Source of the DNA: Desulfobacterales bacterium
GTDB taxonomy: Bacteria; Desulfobacterota; Desulfobacteria; Desulfobacterales; Desulfatibacillaceae
Direction of reading: 5' to 3'
Length of the DNA stretch: 38,955 bases
NCBI GenBank assembly: GCA_020060085.1
Contig: JAGVAW010000054.1
Location: forward strand, 1 to 38,955
Notes under the pieces: model-generated
What the model saw: only the letters and a program-made list of their open reading frames with translations
Databases searched by the model: none
What the model was told of the DNA's origin: nothing
Part shown: positions 1 to 9,887 of the stretch, one piece after another
Layout of the letters: each line of letters begins with the position of its first letter
Numbering within the stretch: position 1 is the stretch's first letter
Made by a program: the position numbers and the translations under genes

Positions 1-54
1 GATGAAGAAGGGCGTTTTCTTTTAAAGCAGATGGGAATGCCTTTCAGGAGCTGA
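1..54 (+). CDS. rplE: 50S ribosomal protein L5, C-terminal end (truncated by window start)
   Basis: Frame 1 reads [17 protein letters not shown], a typical L5 C-terminus, directly before rpsN. Confidence 0.85.
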   Translation, partial: DEEGRFLLKQMGMPFRS

Positions 55-103
55 TTTTTTTAACGGCGCGGCAACGCAGCCGGTGCTTTACGGAGGAAGT
101 GTT

Positions 104-289
104 TTGGCGAAGAAATCCCAGATAGCCAGGGCCAAAAGAGAGCCCAAGTTCAAGGTCCGGGGTTACAACCGCTGTCCCATTTGCGGTCGTCCGCGCGCAT
201 TTTTGAGAAAATTCGGCATTTGTCGCATCTGCTTTCGCAAGATGGCGTCCGAAGGTCTGCTGCCGGGCGTAATCAAATCAAGCTGGTAA
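104..289 (+). CDS. rpsN: 30S ribosomal protein S14 type Z (61 aa, zinc-binding)
   Basis: [49 protein letters not shown] start preceded by cggaggaag SD; the ORF-track start at 83 is probably too long. Confidence 0.93.
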   Translation: MAKKSQIARAKREPKFKVRGYNRCPICGRPRAFLRKFGICRICFRKMASEGLLPGVIKSSW

Positions 290-332
290 AGGGCCGCCTG
301 CAATAAAAGCAGGAAAAGGTGGAGATTTAAAA

Positions 333-731
333 ATGGCAATGACCGATCCTTTGGCGGATATGCTCACCCGCATTCGAAATGCGGTGAGGGCCAAGTTTCC
401 CAAAGTTGATATGCCTGCTTCCAACATCAAAACAGATGTTGCCAGGATCTTGAAGGAATCCGGATATATCAAGGATTACAGGATTCTGGAGGACAACAAG
501 CAGAACATATTGAGCATTGAGCTGCAATACACCGATGAGGGCAAACCCGTCATATATGGTATCGACAGGGTTTCGAAGCCGGGCCGCAGGGTCTATGTCC
601 GGGCCAGGGATGTAAAGCCCTTTTTGTCGGGCATGGGCACAGCGGTTTTGTCCACCAACTGTGGCGTGATGACAGACCGTCAGGCCAGGCAGAAAAACCT
701 TGGCGGCGAAGTTCTGTGCAAGGTCTGGTAA
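333..731 (+). CDS. rpsH: 30S ribosomal protein S8
   Basis: [17 protein letters not shown]...; spc operon order. Confidence 0.97.
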   Translation: MAMTDPLADMLTRIRNAVRAKFPKVDMPASNIKTDVARILKESGYIKDYRILEDNKQNILSIELQYTDEGKPVIYGIDRVSKPGRRVYVRARDVKPFLSGMGTAVLSTNCGVMTDRQARQKNLGGEVLCKVW

Positions 732-831
732 GCACGGTTTGTTTTGCAGGGGCCAAAAAGCCTGCCGGACCTTTGGCAAACAAGGCAAAGGCTCGCCAAT
801 TGCGGCCCGTTTAAGATAAGGAGTTTTAAGT

Positions 832-1371
832 ATGTCCCGGATTGGAAAAAAACCGATACCGCTGCCCGACAAGACTTCAGTCCGGATAGCAGACGGAATG
901 GTTACGGTTACAGGCGTAAAGGGCAGCCTGTCGCGACCTGTACCGCCTGGTGTGGATCTGGTTCTGGATGGCGGCACACTTCTTGTCAATCCAAAGGACG
1001 ACAAACGCCAGACCCAGGCTTTTCGCGGTCTGGCCAGGGCGCTGTTGGCCAACATGGTCATGGGCGTGAGCCAGGGCTTTACCAGAGTGCTGGAAGTAAA
1101 CGGCATTGGTTATAGGGCCGAACTTTCAGGCCGCACCCTGTCGCTTATGCTTGGCCATTCACATCCTTTGAATTATGTCCTTCCCGAAGGCGTGACCGCC
1201 GAGGTGGACAAGAAGAACAACATCACCCTTGCCTCCATTGACAAGGAGCTTCTGGGCCAGGCTGCAGCGAACATCCGCTCATTCCGGCCTCCGGAGCCTT
1301 ACAAAGGCAAGGGCGTAAAGTATGCGGAAGAGACCATCATTCGCAAAGCGGGCAAATCAGGCGCCAAGTAA
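832..1371 (+). CDS. rplF: 50S ribosomal protein L6
   Basis: MSRIGKKPIPLPDKTSV...PEPYKGKGVKYAEETIIRKAGKSGAK. Confidence 0.97.
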   Translation: MSRIGKKPIPLPDKTSVRIADGMVTVTGVKGSLSRPVPPGVDLVLDGGTLLVNPKDDKRQTQAFRGLARALLANMVMGVSQGFTRVLEVNGIGYRAELSGRTLSLMLGHSHPLNYVLPEGVTAEVDKKNNITLASIDKELLGQAAANIRSFRPPEPYKGKGVKYAEETIIRKAGKSGAK

Positions 1372-1444
1372 TCTGACATGGCCTTCCTGGTGGGGCCCCG
1401 TAAACGGCTGCCCTTTTAGGGTGCAGCAAAAACGGAAATGAGCT

Positions 1445-1813
1445 ATGGCAAGACAGGCAAAAAAAATCCTGACCCACTTGAGGCGCAAAAAGCGGGTTCG
1501 CTCCAAAGTGTCCGGAACAGACGAAAGGCCCAGGCTGACGGTTTTTCGCAGCGCAAGGCACATATATGCCCAGGTGGTGGACGACCGGTTGGGCGCCACA
1601 TTGGTGGCTGCCTCCACCCTTGACAAAGAGGCTGGCGAACAGGGCGGCTTTGAAAACAAAGTCAAGGCTGCGGAGTTTGTTGGAAAGCTCATAGCCAGAC
1701 GCGCCAAGGAAAAAGGAATAGACAAGGTGGTTTTCGACCGCAACGGACATCTCTATCATGGCCGGGTCAAGGCTGTGTCCCAGGGAGCACGGGAAGAGGG
1801 ATTGGAATTTTAA
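1445..1813 (+). CDS. rplR: 50S ribosomal protein L18
   Basis: [34 protein letters not shown]...; operon position. Confidence 0.96.
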   Translation: MARQAKKILTHLRRKKRVRSKVSGTDERPRLTVFRSARHIYAQVVDDRLGATLVAASTLDKEAGEQGGFENKVKAAEFVGKLIARRAKEKGIDKVVFDRNGHLYHGRVKAVSQGAREEGLEF

Positions 1814-1828
1814 CGCGCGGAGGCGGTT

Positions 1829-2326
1829 TTGAACAAGCCCAACATTGAGGAAAAAGAATACATAGATAAGGTGGTCCACATCAGCCGCGTGGCCAAGGTT
1901 GTCAAGGGTGGAAGGCGCTTTTCCTTTGCTGCCGTGGTAGTGGTTGGAGATGGCGAAGGCCGTGTGGGCAGTGGGCTGGGAAAGGCTGGAGAGGTTCCCG
2001 AGGCCATACGCAAAGGCGTTGAAAACGCCAAGCGCGCCATGATCAAGATACCCTTGATAGACGGCACCATACCCTATGAGGTCATCGGGCGTTTCGGTGC
2101 TGGCCGGGTTCTCCTAAAGCCTGCCTCCAAAGGTACAGGAGTTATTGCAGGTGGTGCGGTCCGGGCCGTGCTGGAAGCTGCCGGGGTTCATAATATTTTG
2201 AGCAAGTGCATGGGCACCCAGAATCCCCACAATGTGGTGAAGGCCACCATTGAAGGCCTAAAGATGCTGGAAAGCCGGGAGCAGGTTGCCAAACGGCGCG
2301 GCAAGCATCCAGAAGAACTGGTATAG
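1829..2326 (+). CDS. rpsE: 30S ribosomal protein S5 (TTG start)
   Basis: [31 protein letters not shown]... S5 signature; TTG preceded by gcggaggcgg. Confidence 0.97.
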   Translation: MNKPNIEEKEYIDKVVHISRVAKVVKGGRRFSFAAVVVVGDGEGRVGSGLGKAGEVPEAIRKGVENAKRAMIKIPLIDGTIPYEVIGRFGAGRVLLKPASKGTGVIAGGAVRAVLEAAGVHNILSKCMGTQNPHNVVKATIEGLKMLESREQVAKRRGKHPEELV

Positions 2327-2340
2327 GAGAAAAGCCCAAG

Positions 2341-2529
2341 ATGGCAAAGAAAATTAAAATCACGCTGGTCAGAAGCATGATTGGCCGCCCGGAAAAGCAC
2401 CGCAGGGTTTTGCGGGCAATGGGGCTTACACGAATGCACAAGACCGTTGTATTTGAGGATAATGCCAGTGTGCGCGGCATGGCGGACAAGGTTTCCCACC
2501 TTGTGAATGTGGAGGAGGTTTTGACATGA
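2341..2529 (+). CDS. rpmD: 50S ribosomal protein L30
   Basis: [36 protein letters not shown]. Confidence 0.96.
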   Translation: MAKKIKITLVRSMIGRPEKHRRVLRAMGLTRMHKTVVFEDNASVRGMADKVSHLVNVEEVLT

Positions 2530-2966
2530 AGCTCCATGAACTGGCTCCGCCCAAGGGCGCAAAAAAATCAAGAAAGCGGCTGGGCCGCGGCCCCGGCTCC
2601 GGGCATGGCAAGACTGCAGGCAAAGGCCACAAGGGCCAGAATGCCCGCTCCGGCGGCAAAACTGTTGTTGGTTTTGAAGGCGGTCAGATGCCCCTGCAGC
2701 GCAGGCTCCCCAAGCGCGGCTTTGCAAATATTTTCCGCAAGCAGTATGCTGTTATCAATGTTCGGGACCTGGAGCGGTTTGAAACCGGTGTCGAGGTGGA
2801 TGCAAAGCTGCTGCGCGATATGGGCCTTGTTTCAGGAAGCTATGACGGCATAAAGATTCTGGGGCACGGCGAGTTGAGCAAGGCGGTTACGGTAAAGGCT
2901 GATAAGTGGAGTCAATCGGCTGCACAAAAAATCATAAACGCCGGCGGCAGCATCCAGGAGCCTTAA
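2526..2966 (+). CDS. rplO: 50S ribosomal protein L15
   Basis: [42 protein letters not shown] overlap with rpmD. Confidence 0.97.
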   Translation: MKLHELAPPKGAKKSRKRLGRGPGSGHGKTAGKGHKGQNARSGGKTVVGFEGGQMPLQRRLPKRGFANIFRKQYAVINVRDLERFETGVEVDAKLLRDMGLVSGSYDGIKILGHGELSKAVTVKADKWSQSAAQKIINAGGSIQEP

Positions 2967-2970
2967 TTAG

Positions 2971-4281
2971 ATGGCGAATTTAGGCGTTGGCAACATATTC
3001 AAGATCCCCGAACTCAAGCGGCGGATACTTTTCACGCTTGCGATTCTTGCTGTTTACCGCATTGGCGTGCAGGTTCCCTTGCCCGGCATTGACGCTTCGG
3101 CTCTGGCCAGTTTTTTTGCCCAAGCCAAGGGTACGCTTCTGGGGCTTTTTGACATGTTTTCCGGCGGTGCCCTGGAGCGGATGAGCGTTTTTGCCCTTGG
3201 CATCATGCCTTACATCAGCGCCTCCATCATCCTGCAGCTTCTTACGGTTGTCATTCCCCACCTTGAGCGGCTTAAAAAGGAGGGTGAGCAGGGACGCAAG
3301 AAGATAACAGCCTATACGCGCTATGGCACCATTGTGCTTTCAGTCATTCAGGGCTTTGGCATAAGCGTGGGCCTTGAACAGATGACAACAGGCTCCGGCG
3401 CTCCTGTGGTCGTGGCTCCGGGATGGGGCTTCCGCCTCATGACCGTTATCACTCTCACAGCAGGCACGGCCTTTATCATGTGGCTGGGTGAGCAGATTAC
3501 CGAGCGGGGCATCGGCAACGGCATTTCGCTCATCATCTTTGCAGGCATAGTTGCCCAGGCTCCTGCAGGCGCAGCCAACACTTTCCGCCTGCTTCAGACA
3601 GAGCAGATGTCAATTTTTTCCCTTATCCTGGTGGTCGTTATCATGGTGGCGGCAATCGGGTTCATTGTCTTTGTGGAGTCTGGCCAACGACGATTACCGG
3701 TGCAGTATGCCAAACGAGTTGTGGGACGCCGTATGTACGGCGGCCAGAGCACCCATCTGCCCCTTAAGGTAAACCAGGCAGGTGTTATTCCGCCCATTTT
3801 TGCATCATCCATAATGATGGTTCCAGCCACCATAGTCAGCTTTGTGGATGTTCCCTGGCTTGTGGGCTTTGCAGAAACCATGATGCGCGGCGGATGGCTT
3901 TTTCAGGTGCCTTATGTGGCCCTTATTTTCTTCTTCTGCTACTTTTATACGGCTGTCACCTTCAACCCTGTTGATGTGGCTGACAACCTTAAGAAGTACG
4001 GAGGATATATCCCCGGCATAAGGCCGGGAAAGCGCACCGCAGATTACATTGACAGGGTCCTTACGCGCCTTACCTTTGGCGGCGCACTTTATGTTTCAGC
4101 TGTGTGCGTGCTGCCAGCGCTCATGAGCCACCAGTTCAATGTGCAGTTTTACTTTGGCGGTACGGCCCTGCTTATTGTCGTGGGCGTTTCCATAGACACC
4201 ATCAGCCAGGTGGAGTCGCACATGATAACGCGCCATTATGAGGGTTTCCTGAAGCGGGGAGCCAGAATCGGCAGGCGATAG
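2971..4281 (+). CDS. secY: Preprotein translocase subunit SecY
   Basis: 436 aa multi-TM protein with SecY motifs ([43 protein letters not shown]). Confidence 0.98.
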   Translation: MANLGVGNIFKIPELKRRILFTLAILAVYRIGVQVPLPGIDASALASFFAQAKGTLLGLFDMFSGGALERMSVFALGIMPYISASIILQLLTVVIPHLERLKKEGEQGRKKITAYTRYGTIVLSVIQGFGISVGLEQMTTGSGAPVVVAPGWGFRLMTVITLTAGTAFIMWLGEQITERGIGNGISLIIFAGIVAQAPAGAANTFRLLQTEQMSIFSLILVVVIMVAAIGFIVFVESGQRRLPVQYAKRVVGRRMYGGQSTHLPLKVNQAGVIPPIFASSIMMVPATIVSFVDVPWLVGFAETMMRGGWLFQVPYVALIFFFCYFYTAVTFNPVDVADNLKKYGGYIPGIRPGKRTADYIDRVLTRLTFGGALYVSAVCVLPALMSHQFNVQFYFGGTALLIVVGVSIDTISQVESHMITRHYEGFLKRGARIGRR

Positions 4282-4287
4282 AATCTC

Positions 4288-5046
4288 ATGGTGTTGCTTA
4301 AAAGCACCCGGGAAATCGAGTTGATGCGCGTGGCCAACAGCATAGTGGCCGAGATACTCGATGCAATGTGCCAAAAGGTCGCTCCGGGCGTTACAACCCT
4401 TGAGCTTGATGGGCTGGGCCTGGAAATGTGCCGGAAATACAAGGTTGCTCCGGCTTTCAAGGGCTATAGGGGGTTTCCCTTTGCCCTTTGCGCCTCGGTT
4501 AACGAGCAGGTGGTTCACGGCTTTCCGTCCAAGCGCCCTTTGGTTGAGGGCGATATTTTGAGCATGGACTTTGGCGTGCTCCACAAAGGTTTTTACGGAG
4601 ACGCCGCTGTGACGGTTGCAGTGGGCCGGGTAGATGAAAAGATTGCCCGCCTGCTGGAAGTTACCCGCGAGTCTCTTTATGCGGGCATTGAAATGGCCAG
4701 GCTAGGCAACCGGCTTTCGGATGTGGGCCATGCAGTACAGGCCGTTGTGGAAAAGGCTGGCTTTAGCGTGGTGCGCAAGTTTGTGGGCCACGGAATTGGA
4801 AAAAGCCTGCACGAGGAACCCCAGATTCCCAACTACGGGGACCCTGGGAAAGGAATCCGCCTGAAGGCAGGAATGACTTTGGCCATTGAACCCATGGTTA
4901 ATATGGGCGGCCACGAGGTGGATATTTTAGAAGATGGCTGGACAGCGGTGACTCGCGACAGGTCCCTGTCAGCGCATTTTGAGCACACAATAGCCATAAC
5001 CCCCAATGGACCTGATATCTTAAGCCAAAGGGGCGGGAGGCAGTAA
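4288..5046 (+). CDS. map: Type I methionine aminopeptidase
   Basis: VVHGFPSKRPLVEGDILSMDFGV..., FVGHGIGKSLHEEPQIPNYG, directly after secY. Confidence 0.97.
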   Translation: MVLLKSTREIELMRVANSIVAEILDAMCQKVAPGVTTLELDGLGLEMCRKYKVAPAFKGYRGFPFALCASVNEQVVHGFPSKRPLVEGDILSMDFGVLHKGFYGDAAVTVAVGRVDEKIARLLEVTRESLYAGIEMARLGNRLSDVGHAVQAVVEKAGFSVVRKFVGHGIGKSLHEEPQIPNYGDPGKGIRLKAGMTLAIEPMVNMGGHEVDILEDGWTAVTRDRSLSAHFEHTIAITPNGPDILSQRGGRQ

Positions 5047-5265
5047 ATGGCCAAGGAAGAAGGAATAGAGGTTCAAGGCAAGGTCATGGAGACCCTGCCA
5101 AACGCCATGTTCAAGGTGGAACTGGAAAACGGTCACCAGGTGTTGGCCCACATTTCCGGAAAGATGCGTATGCATTTCATCAAGATTCTGCCGGGCGACA
5201 AGGTTACGGTGGAGCTTTCGCCTTACGATCTTTCCAGGGGCCGCATCACATACCGGTCCAAATAG
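5047..5265 (+). CDS. infA: Translation initiation factor IF-1
   Basis: [41 protein letters not shown], 72 aa. Confidence 0.97.
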   Translation: MAKEEGIEVQGKVMETLPNAMFKVELENGHQVLAHISGKMRMHFIKILPGDKVTVELSPYDLSRGRITYRSK

Positions 5266-5307
5266 CCGGAAATTGCGTTAAAGCGCTTTTTTCGGGGAGG
5301 AAGACCC

Positions 5308-5421
5308 ATGAAAGTCAGGGCATCAGTAAAGAAAATTTGCAGCAAATGCAAAATCGTTCGGCGTAACGGCGTCGTCCGGGTCATTTGCGTGAACAGACGC
5401 CACAAACAAAGACAAGGATAG
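5308..5421 (+). CDS. rpmJ: 50S ribosomal protein L36 (37 aa; absent from ORF track)
   Basis: [37 protein letters not shown], zinc form C-x2-C...C-x4-H; SD ggggagg. Confidence 0.97.
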   Translation: MKVRASVKKICSKCKIVRRNGVVRVICVNRRHKQRQG

Positions 5422-5429
5422 GAAAACCC

Positions 5430-5813
5430 ATGGCTCGTATTGCTGGCGTAGACTTGCCAAGAGGAAAATGCGTTGAGATAGGGCTTACCTATATCTACGG
5501 CATTGGGCGCAGCACTTCCCAGATCATTCTGGAAAAGCTTGACATTGACCCCACCCTCAAGACCGATGACCTCACAGAAGGCCAGGTCGCTGAAATCCGG
5601 CGGGTCATTGACTCTGAATACAGGGTGGAGGGCGAGCTCCGCACCCAGATTTCCATGAACATCAAGAGGCTTATGGATCTTGGGGCTTATCGCGGCCTGC
5701 GCCACAGGCGCGGCCTGCCTGCAAGGGGCCAGCGCACCCATACCAATGCGCGGACCCGAAAAGGCCCAAGACGCGCTGCTGTCAAGAAAAAGGGCGGAGC
5801 CAAGAAGAAGTAG
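5430..5813 (+). CDS. rpsM: 30S ribosomal protein S13
   Basis: [27 protein letters not shown]...; the ORF-track start at 5385 is upstream of the real ATG. Confidence 0.96.
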   Translation: MARIAGVDLPRGKCVEIGLTYIYGIGRSTSQIILEKLDIDPTLKTDDLTEGQVAEIRRVIDSEYRVEGELRTQISMNIKRLMDLGAYRGLRHRRGLPARGQRTHTNARTRKGPRRAAVKKKGGAKKK

Positions 5814-5894
5814 CCCTTTTAAGGTTTGCAGCAGGGGTCAAAGATCCCCTTTTGCTGCTTGCAGACTTTTATCTTAAAAAAGACGGAAACAAAC

Positions 5895-6287
5895 ATGGCA
5901 AAGCCCAAGCGCAAGACAACGCGAAAAAAGGAAAAAAAGAACATTCCAACTGGTGTGGTGCATATCCAGTCCACATTCAACAATACCCTTGTAACCATTA
6001 CCGATCCTTCAGGAAAGGTGGTTTCCTGGTCTTCATCGGGAGTAGTCGGTTTCAAGGGATCGCGCAAAAGTACCCCCTTTGCCGCCACCCAGGCAGGGGA
6101 GGATGCGGCCAAAAAGGCCATGGATCATGGAATGCGCTCTGTGCAGGTTTTCGTGAAAGGGCCTGGTTCTGGCCGGGAATCAGCCCTGCGGGCCATCCAG
6201 AGCGCAGGACTCAATGTTACCATGATTCGCGATGTCACGCCCGTCCCGCATAATGGCTGCCGCCCCAGAAAGCGGCGCCGCGTTTAA
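5895..6287 (+). CDS. rpsK: 30S ribosomal protein S11
   Basis: [37 protein letters not shown]...[15 protein letters not shown]. Confidence 0.96.
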   Translation: MAKPKRKTTRKKEKKNIPTGVVHIQSTFNNTLVTITDPSGKVVSWSSSGVVGFKGSRKSTPFAATQAGEDAAKKAMDHGMRSVQVFVKGPGSGRESALRAIQSAGLNVTMIRDVTPVPHNGCRPRKRRRV

Positions 6288-6389
6288 GGGCTTAAAATAC
6301 AAAGCTGCACTATTTTCCCTGTCGGTCCTTGAAAACAGGGGCGAAATATTTGGCCCTGCTGTTTGCGGGCCGCGTACAAGGAGGCCGCA

Positions 6390-7016
6390 TTGGCAAAATA
6401 TACTGGGGCTGTCTGCAGATTGTGCAGACGGGAGAACACAAAGCTTTTTTTAAAGGGTGACCGCTGTTATTCGGACAAGTGCGCCTATGACCGCAAGAGC
6501 TATCCCCCCGGCCAGCATGGTCAGCGCCGGACAAAGGTGACTGATTACGCGTTGCAGTTGCGGGAAAAGCAAAAAGTCAAGCGGATTTACGGACTTACCG
6601 AAAGCCAGTTCCACCTGACTTTCAAGCACGCGGAGCGTCAGAAGGGCATCACCGGCACCAACCTTCTGGTTCTTCTGGAAAGGCGTCTGGACAATGTTGT
6701 TTTCCGTCTGGGCTTTGCCAATTCCCGGAGCCAGGCCCGCCAGATGGTGAATCATGGCCATATCACAATCAACGGGCGCAAGGTCGACATTCCCTCTGCC
6801 CTTGTGAGCATGGGTGATGTTGTTTCAGTGCGCGAAAAGAGCCGCAAGATGGCCGTCATCATTGACTCCATGGAGGCAGTTGCCCGTCGGGGCCTTCCGC
6901 AATGGCTGGATCTGGAAAAAGAGAAGTTTTCCGGGGTTGTCAAGAGCTATCCCGTTCGGGAAGACCTGACCATGCCCATGCAGGAGCAGCTCGTGGTCGA
7001 GCTTTACTCCAAGTAA
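6390..7016 (+). CDS. rpsD: 30S ribosomal protein S4 (TTG start)
   Basis: [31 protein letters not shown]...; SD acaaggagg upstream of TTG at 6390. Confidence 0.95.
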   Translation: MAKYTGAVCRLCRRENTKLFLKGDRCYSDKCAYDRKSYPPGQHGQRRTKVTDYALQLREKQKVKRIYGLTESQFHLTFKHAERQKGITGTNLLVLLERRLDNVVFRLGFANSRSQARQMVNHGHITINGRKVDIPSALVSMGDVVSVREKSRKMAVIIDSMEAVARRGLPQWLDLEKEKFSGVVKSYPVREDLTMPMQEQLVVELYSK

Positions 7017-7152
7017 GCAGATCAGCGCCCACAAGGCGACTGGTGTTGTGGTTATGGGCCGTCACTATTCCTAACGGGTGCAGGCATCGCTTTTTCGGAC
7101 AGCTTTTTTCCGAATATTTTGCGAGCCGCACCCAAAAGCCTGGGAGAAAACT

Positions 7153-8187
7153 ATGTCCCCCAACGAAATCATGTATTTGAACTGGAAGGAGTTGATAAAA
7201 CCCCAGAAGGTTCAGGTGGAAAGCACCAAGGATTACGGAAAATTTGTTTGCGAGCCCTTGGAGCGGGGTTTCGGGCTTACTCTTGGCAATTCCCTGCGCC
7301 GCATTCTTTTAAACTCGCTTTACGGCGGCGCCATTGTCAATGTGAAATTCGATGGAGTGATGCACGAATTTTCCGCCATTGACGGCGTTCTGGAGGATGT
7401 TAGCGAAATCATTCTCAATCTCAAGCAGGTACGACTTTCCGTCAATTCCGCTGAATTGAAAACCATTCTTTTGGATGCCAAGGGTGAAGGCCCGGTCAAG
7501 GCCGGGGATCTAAAAAGCCCTGATGGAAAAGTGAAGGTATTAAACCCTGACCAGCACATTGCCACCCTGTCCAAGGGCGCTCGGCTTGTTGCCCAGATGA
7601 AGTGTCGCATGGGCAAGGGCTACACAATGGCCGAAGGCAACAAGAACGAGGACGATCCGGTTGGCACCATTGCCATTGATTCGGTTTTCTCACCCATCAG
7701 CCGGGTAAACTATGTTGTGGGCAACGCCCGCGTTGGCCAGCAGACGGATTACGACAAGCTCACACTGGAAGTCTGGACTGACGGCAGCGTTGGACCTCAA
7801 GACGCCATGGCCTATGCAGCCAAAATCCTAAAAGAGCAGATCAGCCTTTTCATCAACTTTGACGAGGAAGCAGAGCCAGAGGTTGAAGAGGGAATCGAGC
7901 AGGAAGTTGAGCCTTCAGGCTTCAACCAGAACCTATACCGCAGCGTGGAAGAGCTTGAGCTCTCGGTGCGAAGCGCCAACTGTCTTAAGAATGCGGATAT
8001 CCACAAGATATACGAATTGGTGCAAAAGACCGAGCAGGATATGCTCAAGACCAAAAACTTCGGGCGCAAGTCCTTAAATGAGATCAAGGAAGTCCTCACC
8101 GAGATGGGCCTTTCTTTTGGCATGAAGCTCGATGGATTCACGCCTACCCAGGAGGAGCCGGAGGACGCAGACGAGGATAACCCATGA
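7153..8187 (+). CDS. rpoA: DNA-directed RNA polymerase alpha subunit
   Basis: [36 protein letters not shown]; alpha-[28 protein letters not shown]; probable ATG at 7153. Confidence 0.96.
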   Translation: MSPNEIMYLNWKELIKPQKVQVESTKDYGKFVCEPLERGFGLTLGNSLRRILLNSLYGGAIVNVKFDGVMHEFSAIDGVLEDVSEIILNLKQVRLSVNSAELKTILLDAKGEGPVKAGDLKSPDGKVKVLNPDQHIATLSKGARLVAQMKCRMGKGYTMAEGNKNEDDPVGTIAIDSVFSPISRVNYVVGNARVGQQTDYDKLTLEVWTDGSVGPQDAMAYAAKILKEQISLFINFDEEAEPEVEEGIEQEVEPSGFNQNLYRSVEELELSVRSANCLKNADIHKIYELVQKTEQDMLKTKNFGRKSLNEIKEVLTEMGLSFGMKLDGFTPTQEEPEDADEDNP

Positions 8188-8711
8188 GACACAGAAAAGC
8201 AGGATTAAAAATCGGAAGAACCTCCGCTCACCGGGACGCCATGTTCCGCAACATGGTCACAAGCCTTCTTGAGCATGGGAAGCTCCGCACAACCGATGTT
8301 AAGGCAAAGGAACTCCGCCGCTGGGCAGACCATATTGTCACCCTGGCCAAAAGGGGAGATCTCCATGCCCGCCGTCAGGCTTTGGCCATTGTCCGCAAAA
8401 AGGACTTGGTGCACAAACTCTTTGAAGAAGCCCAAACCCGCTTCGGCGCTGTTGAAGGCGGCTACACGCGCGTAACCAAAATAGGCCAGCGCAAGGGCGA
8501 TGCAGCCCCCCTTTCCCTTGTGGAACTTCTCATGAGCGAAACAGGCGAAAAGGGCCAGAAGCGCCGCGGCTTCTTCGGCTTTGGCGCAAAAAAGGCCGCG
8601 GATGACAAGAAGCCCGAAAAAAAGGCAGCTCAAGAGGCTTCTGAACAACCGGCAGAGCAGCCTGCTGCCAAGCCCCAAGCCAAGGTTGAGGAGGAAAAGC
8701 CCCAAAGCTGA
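8184..8711 (+). CDS. rplQ: 50S ribosomal protein L17 with long K/E/A/Q-rich C-terminal extension
   Basis: [50 protein letters not shown] overlap with rpoA. Confidence 0.96.
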   Translation: MRHRKAGLKIGRTSAHRDAMFRNMVTSLLEHGKLRTTDVKAKELRRWADHIVTLAKRGDLHARRQALAIVRKKDLVHKLFEEAQTRFGAVEGGYTRVTKIGQRKGDAAPLSLVELLMSETGEKGQKRRGFFGFGAKKAADDKKPEKKAAQEASEQPAEQPAAKPQAKVEEEKPQS

Positions 8712-8760
8712 ATAAAGGCCTTTACCGGCAAATAAAGGGCTTTTTTGCCCCAGCTTTTGG
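8702..8760 (+). terminator. Possible terminator/hairpin region at end of alpha operon
   Basis: CCAAAGCTG(8702-8710)/CAGCTTTTGG(8751-8760) enclosing GGGC-TTTTT-GCCC; no clean U-tract. Confidence 0.4.
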
Positions 8761-8834
8761 CCTGATTGCCTTTTCATTTGAATTAATACCGCGTGACACA
8801 ACAACAATTTGAGATTTATCCCTTATGGGTAAGT

Positions 8835-8870
8835 ATAGAGGGTGCAGGCAAAATTGCCTGCGCCCTCTAT
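8835..8870. repeat. Near-perfect palindrome (17-bp arms)
   Basis: atagagggtgcaggcaa-aa-ttgcctgcgccctctat; one T/C difference, G:U in RNA. Confidence 0.85.
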
Positions 8871-8988
8871 CTGTGTCGCCCGCTGCAACCAAAGCGGATG
8901 CACCTGCCTTGACCCTTATCGCAACAATCTTTCCACTTCCAACTGCAGTAAGTTTTCATGTCCTGACCCGGCATTGTTCGCCCGGTGT

Positions 8989-9017
8989 TTGACAGGCGTG
9001 CGATTGTGTCATAATTT
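8989..9017 (+). promoter_or_regulatory. Putative sigma70-type promoter for glutaredoxin/FTR pair
   Basis: TTGACA-17 nt-TAATTT. Confidence 0.65.
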
Positions 9018-9126
9018 AAATTCCAATCAGCAGCGGATTACCCTGTGGGTTTGCACACCCCAAATACATTTTGCGGGTTTGTCCCACAAGCGCAACAAGC
9101 AAAAACACTAACAGGAGAAAACAAAA

Positions 9127-9375
9127 ATGCCTCCGGTAAAGATTTACACCTTGAGCACCTGCGGACACTGCAAAAACGCCAAGCGCTTTCTGGATGATAA
9201 TGATGTTCGCTACGACTGTGTGGATGTTGATCTGCTCCAGGGCGAGGAGCGCGAAAAGGTTATTGATGAGGTAAAGCAGATAAATTCAAGGTTGAGCTTT
9301 CCCACAATCGTCATTGGCGATACCATTATTGTGGGATTCAAGGAGGACCAGATTTCGGAGGCATTGGGGCTATGA
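9127..9375 (+). CDS. Glutaredoxin family protein (CGHC active site)
   Basis: MPPVKIYTLSTCGHCKNAKRFLDDNDVRYDCVDVD...FPTIVIGDTIIVGF. Confidence 0.9.
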   Translation: MPPVKIYTLSTCGHCKNAKRFLDDNDVRYDCVDVDLLQGEEREKVIDEVKQINSRLSFPTIVIGDTIIVGFKEDQISEALGL

Positions 9376-9707
9376 GCCAGATAAGCGCCGAGCATGTGGA
9401 AAAGCTCCGCCAGCAGCTTAAATCCATTCAGGAGCCAAAGGGGTACTTTTTCAACAAGGACTCCCAGTATGTTTATGACCTGCTGGAAGGGCTTTTGCAA
9501 AACCGCCAGCGTTACGGTTATGCGTGCTGCCCATGCCGCCTTGCTGCCAACGACCGGGAGACGGACAAGGACATAATCTGCCCCTGCGTTTACCGGGAGG
9601 CTGATGTGGCCCAATACGGCACCTGTTATTGCGGCCTTTATGTGAGCAGGGAATTTAATGAAGGGAAAATCCCTGTTCAGACCGTGCCGGAGCGCAGAGG
9701 CGACTAG
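9372..9707 (+). CDS. Ferredoxin:thioredoxin reductase catalytic (beta) subunit family protein
   Basis: Motifs CCPCRLA, IICPCVYREADVAQYGTCYCGLYVS; ATGA overlap with glutaredoxin. Confidence 0.9.
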   Translation: MSQISAEHVEKLRQQLKSIQEPKGYFFNKDSQYVYDLLEGLLQNRQRYGYACCPCRLAANDRETDKDIICPCVYREADVAQYGTCYCGLYVSREFNEGKIPVQTVPERRGD

Positions 9708-9776
9708 CAGCACCAAAACGCGGCAGACGGATTTTGACGCATTAAGGAAAACGACTGCCTGATTATTTTATAGCCC

Positions 9777-9825
9777 ATGCCCTTGATTTGCAGGTTGAGG
9801 AAGGTTATTGACCTGCAAAGGGTAT
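9777..9825. repeat. Inverted repeat / hairpin downstream of FTR gene
   Basis: ATGCCC(ttga)TTTGCAGGT ... ACCTGCAAAGGGTAT, 9 bp perfect stem plus outer stem. Confidence 0.5.
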
Positions 9826-9853
9826 CTGCTTTTGTGCAGGCTCCTTGCCTGGC

Positions 9854-9887
9854 CTTTTGCCTTGCAGGAGCTTTTGCCTTGCAGCAG
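9854..9887. repeat. 17-bp tandem duplication
   Basis: cttttgccttgcaggag|cttttgccttgcagcag, one mismatch. Confidence 0.8.

Noticed and set aside
327-1106. 259-aa minus-strand ORF over rpsH/rplF
   Set aside because: Antisense to highly conserved ribosomal protein genes.
744-1115. 123-aa plus ORF overlapping rplF
   Set aside because: Out-of-frame reading of rplF.
8842-9111. 89-aa ORF between rplQ and the glutaredoxin gene
   Set aside because: Starts inside the palindrome, overlaps the putative promoter, no SD and no recognisable motif.
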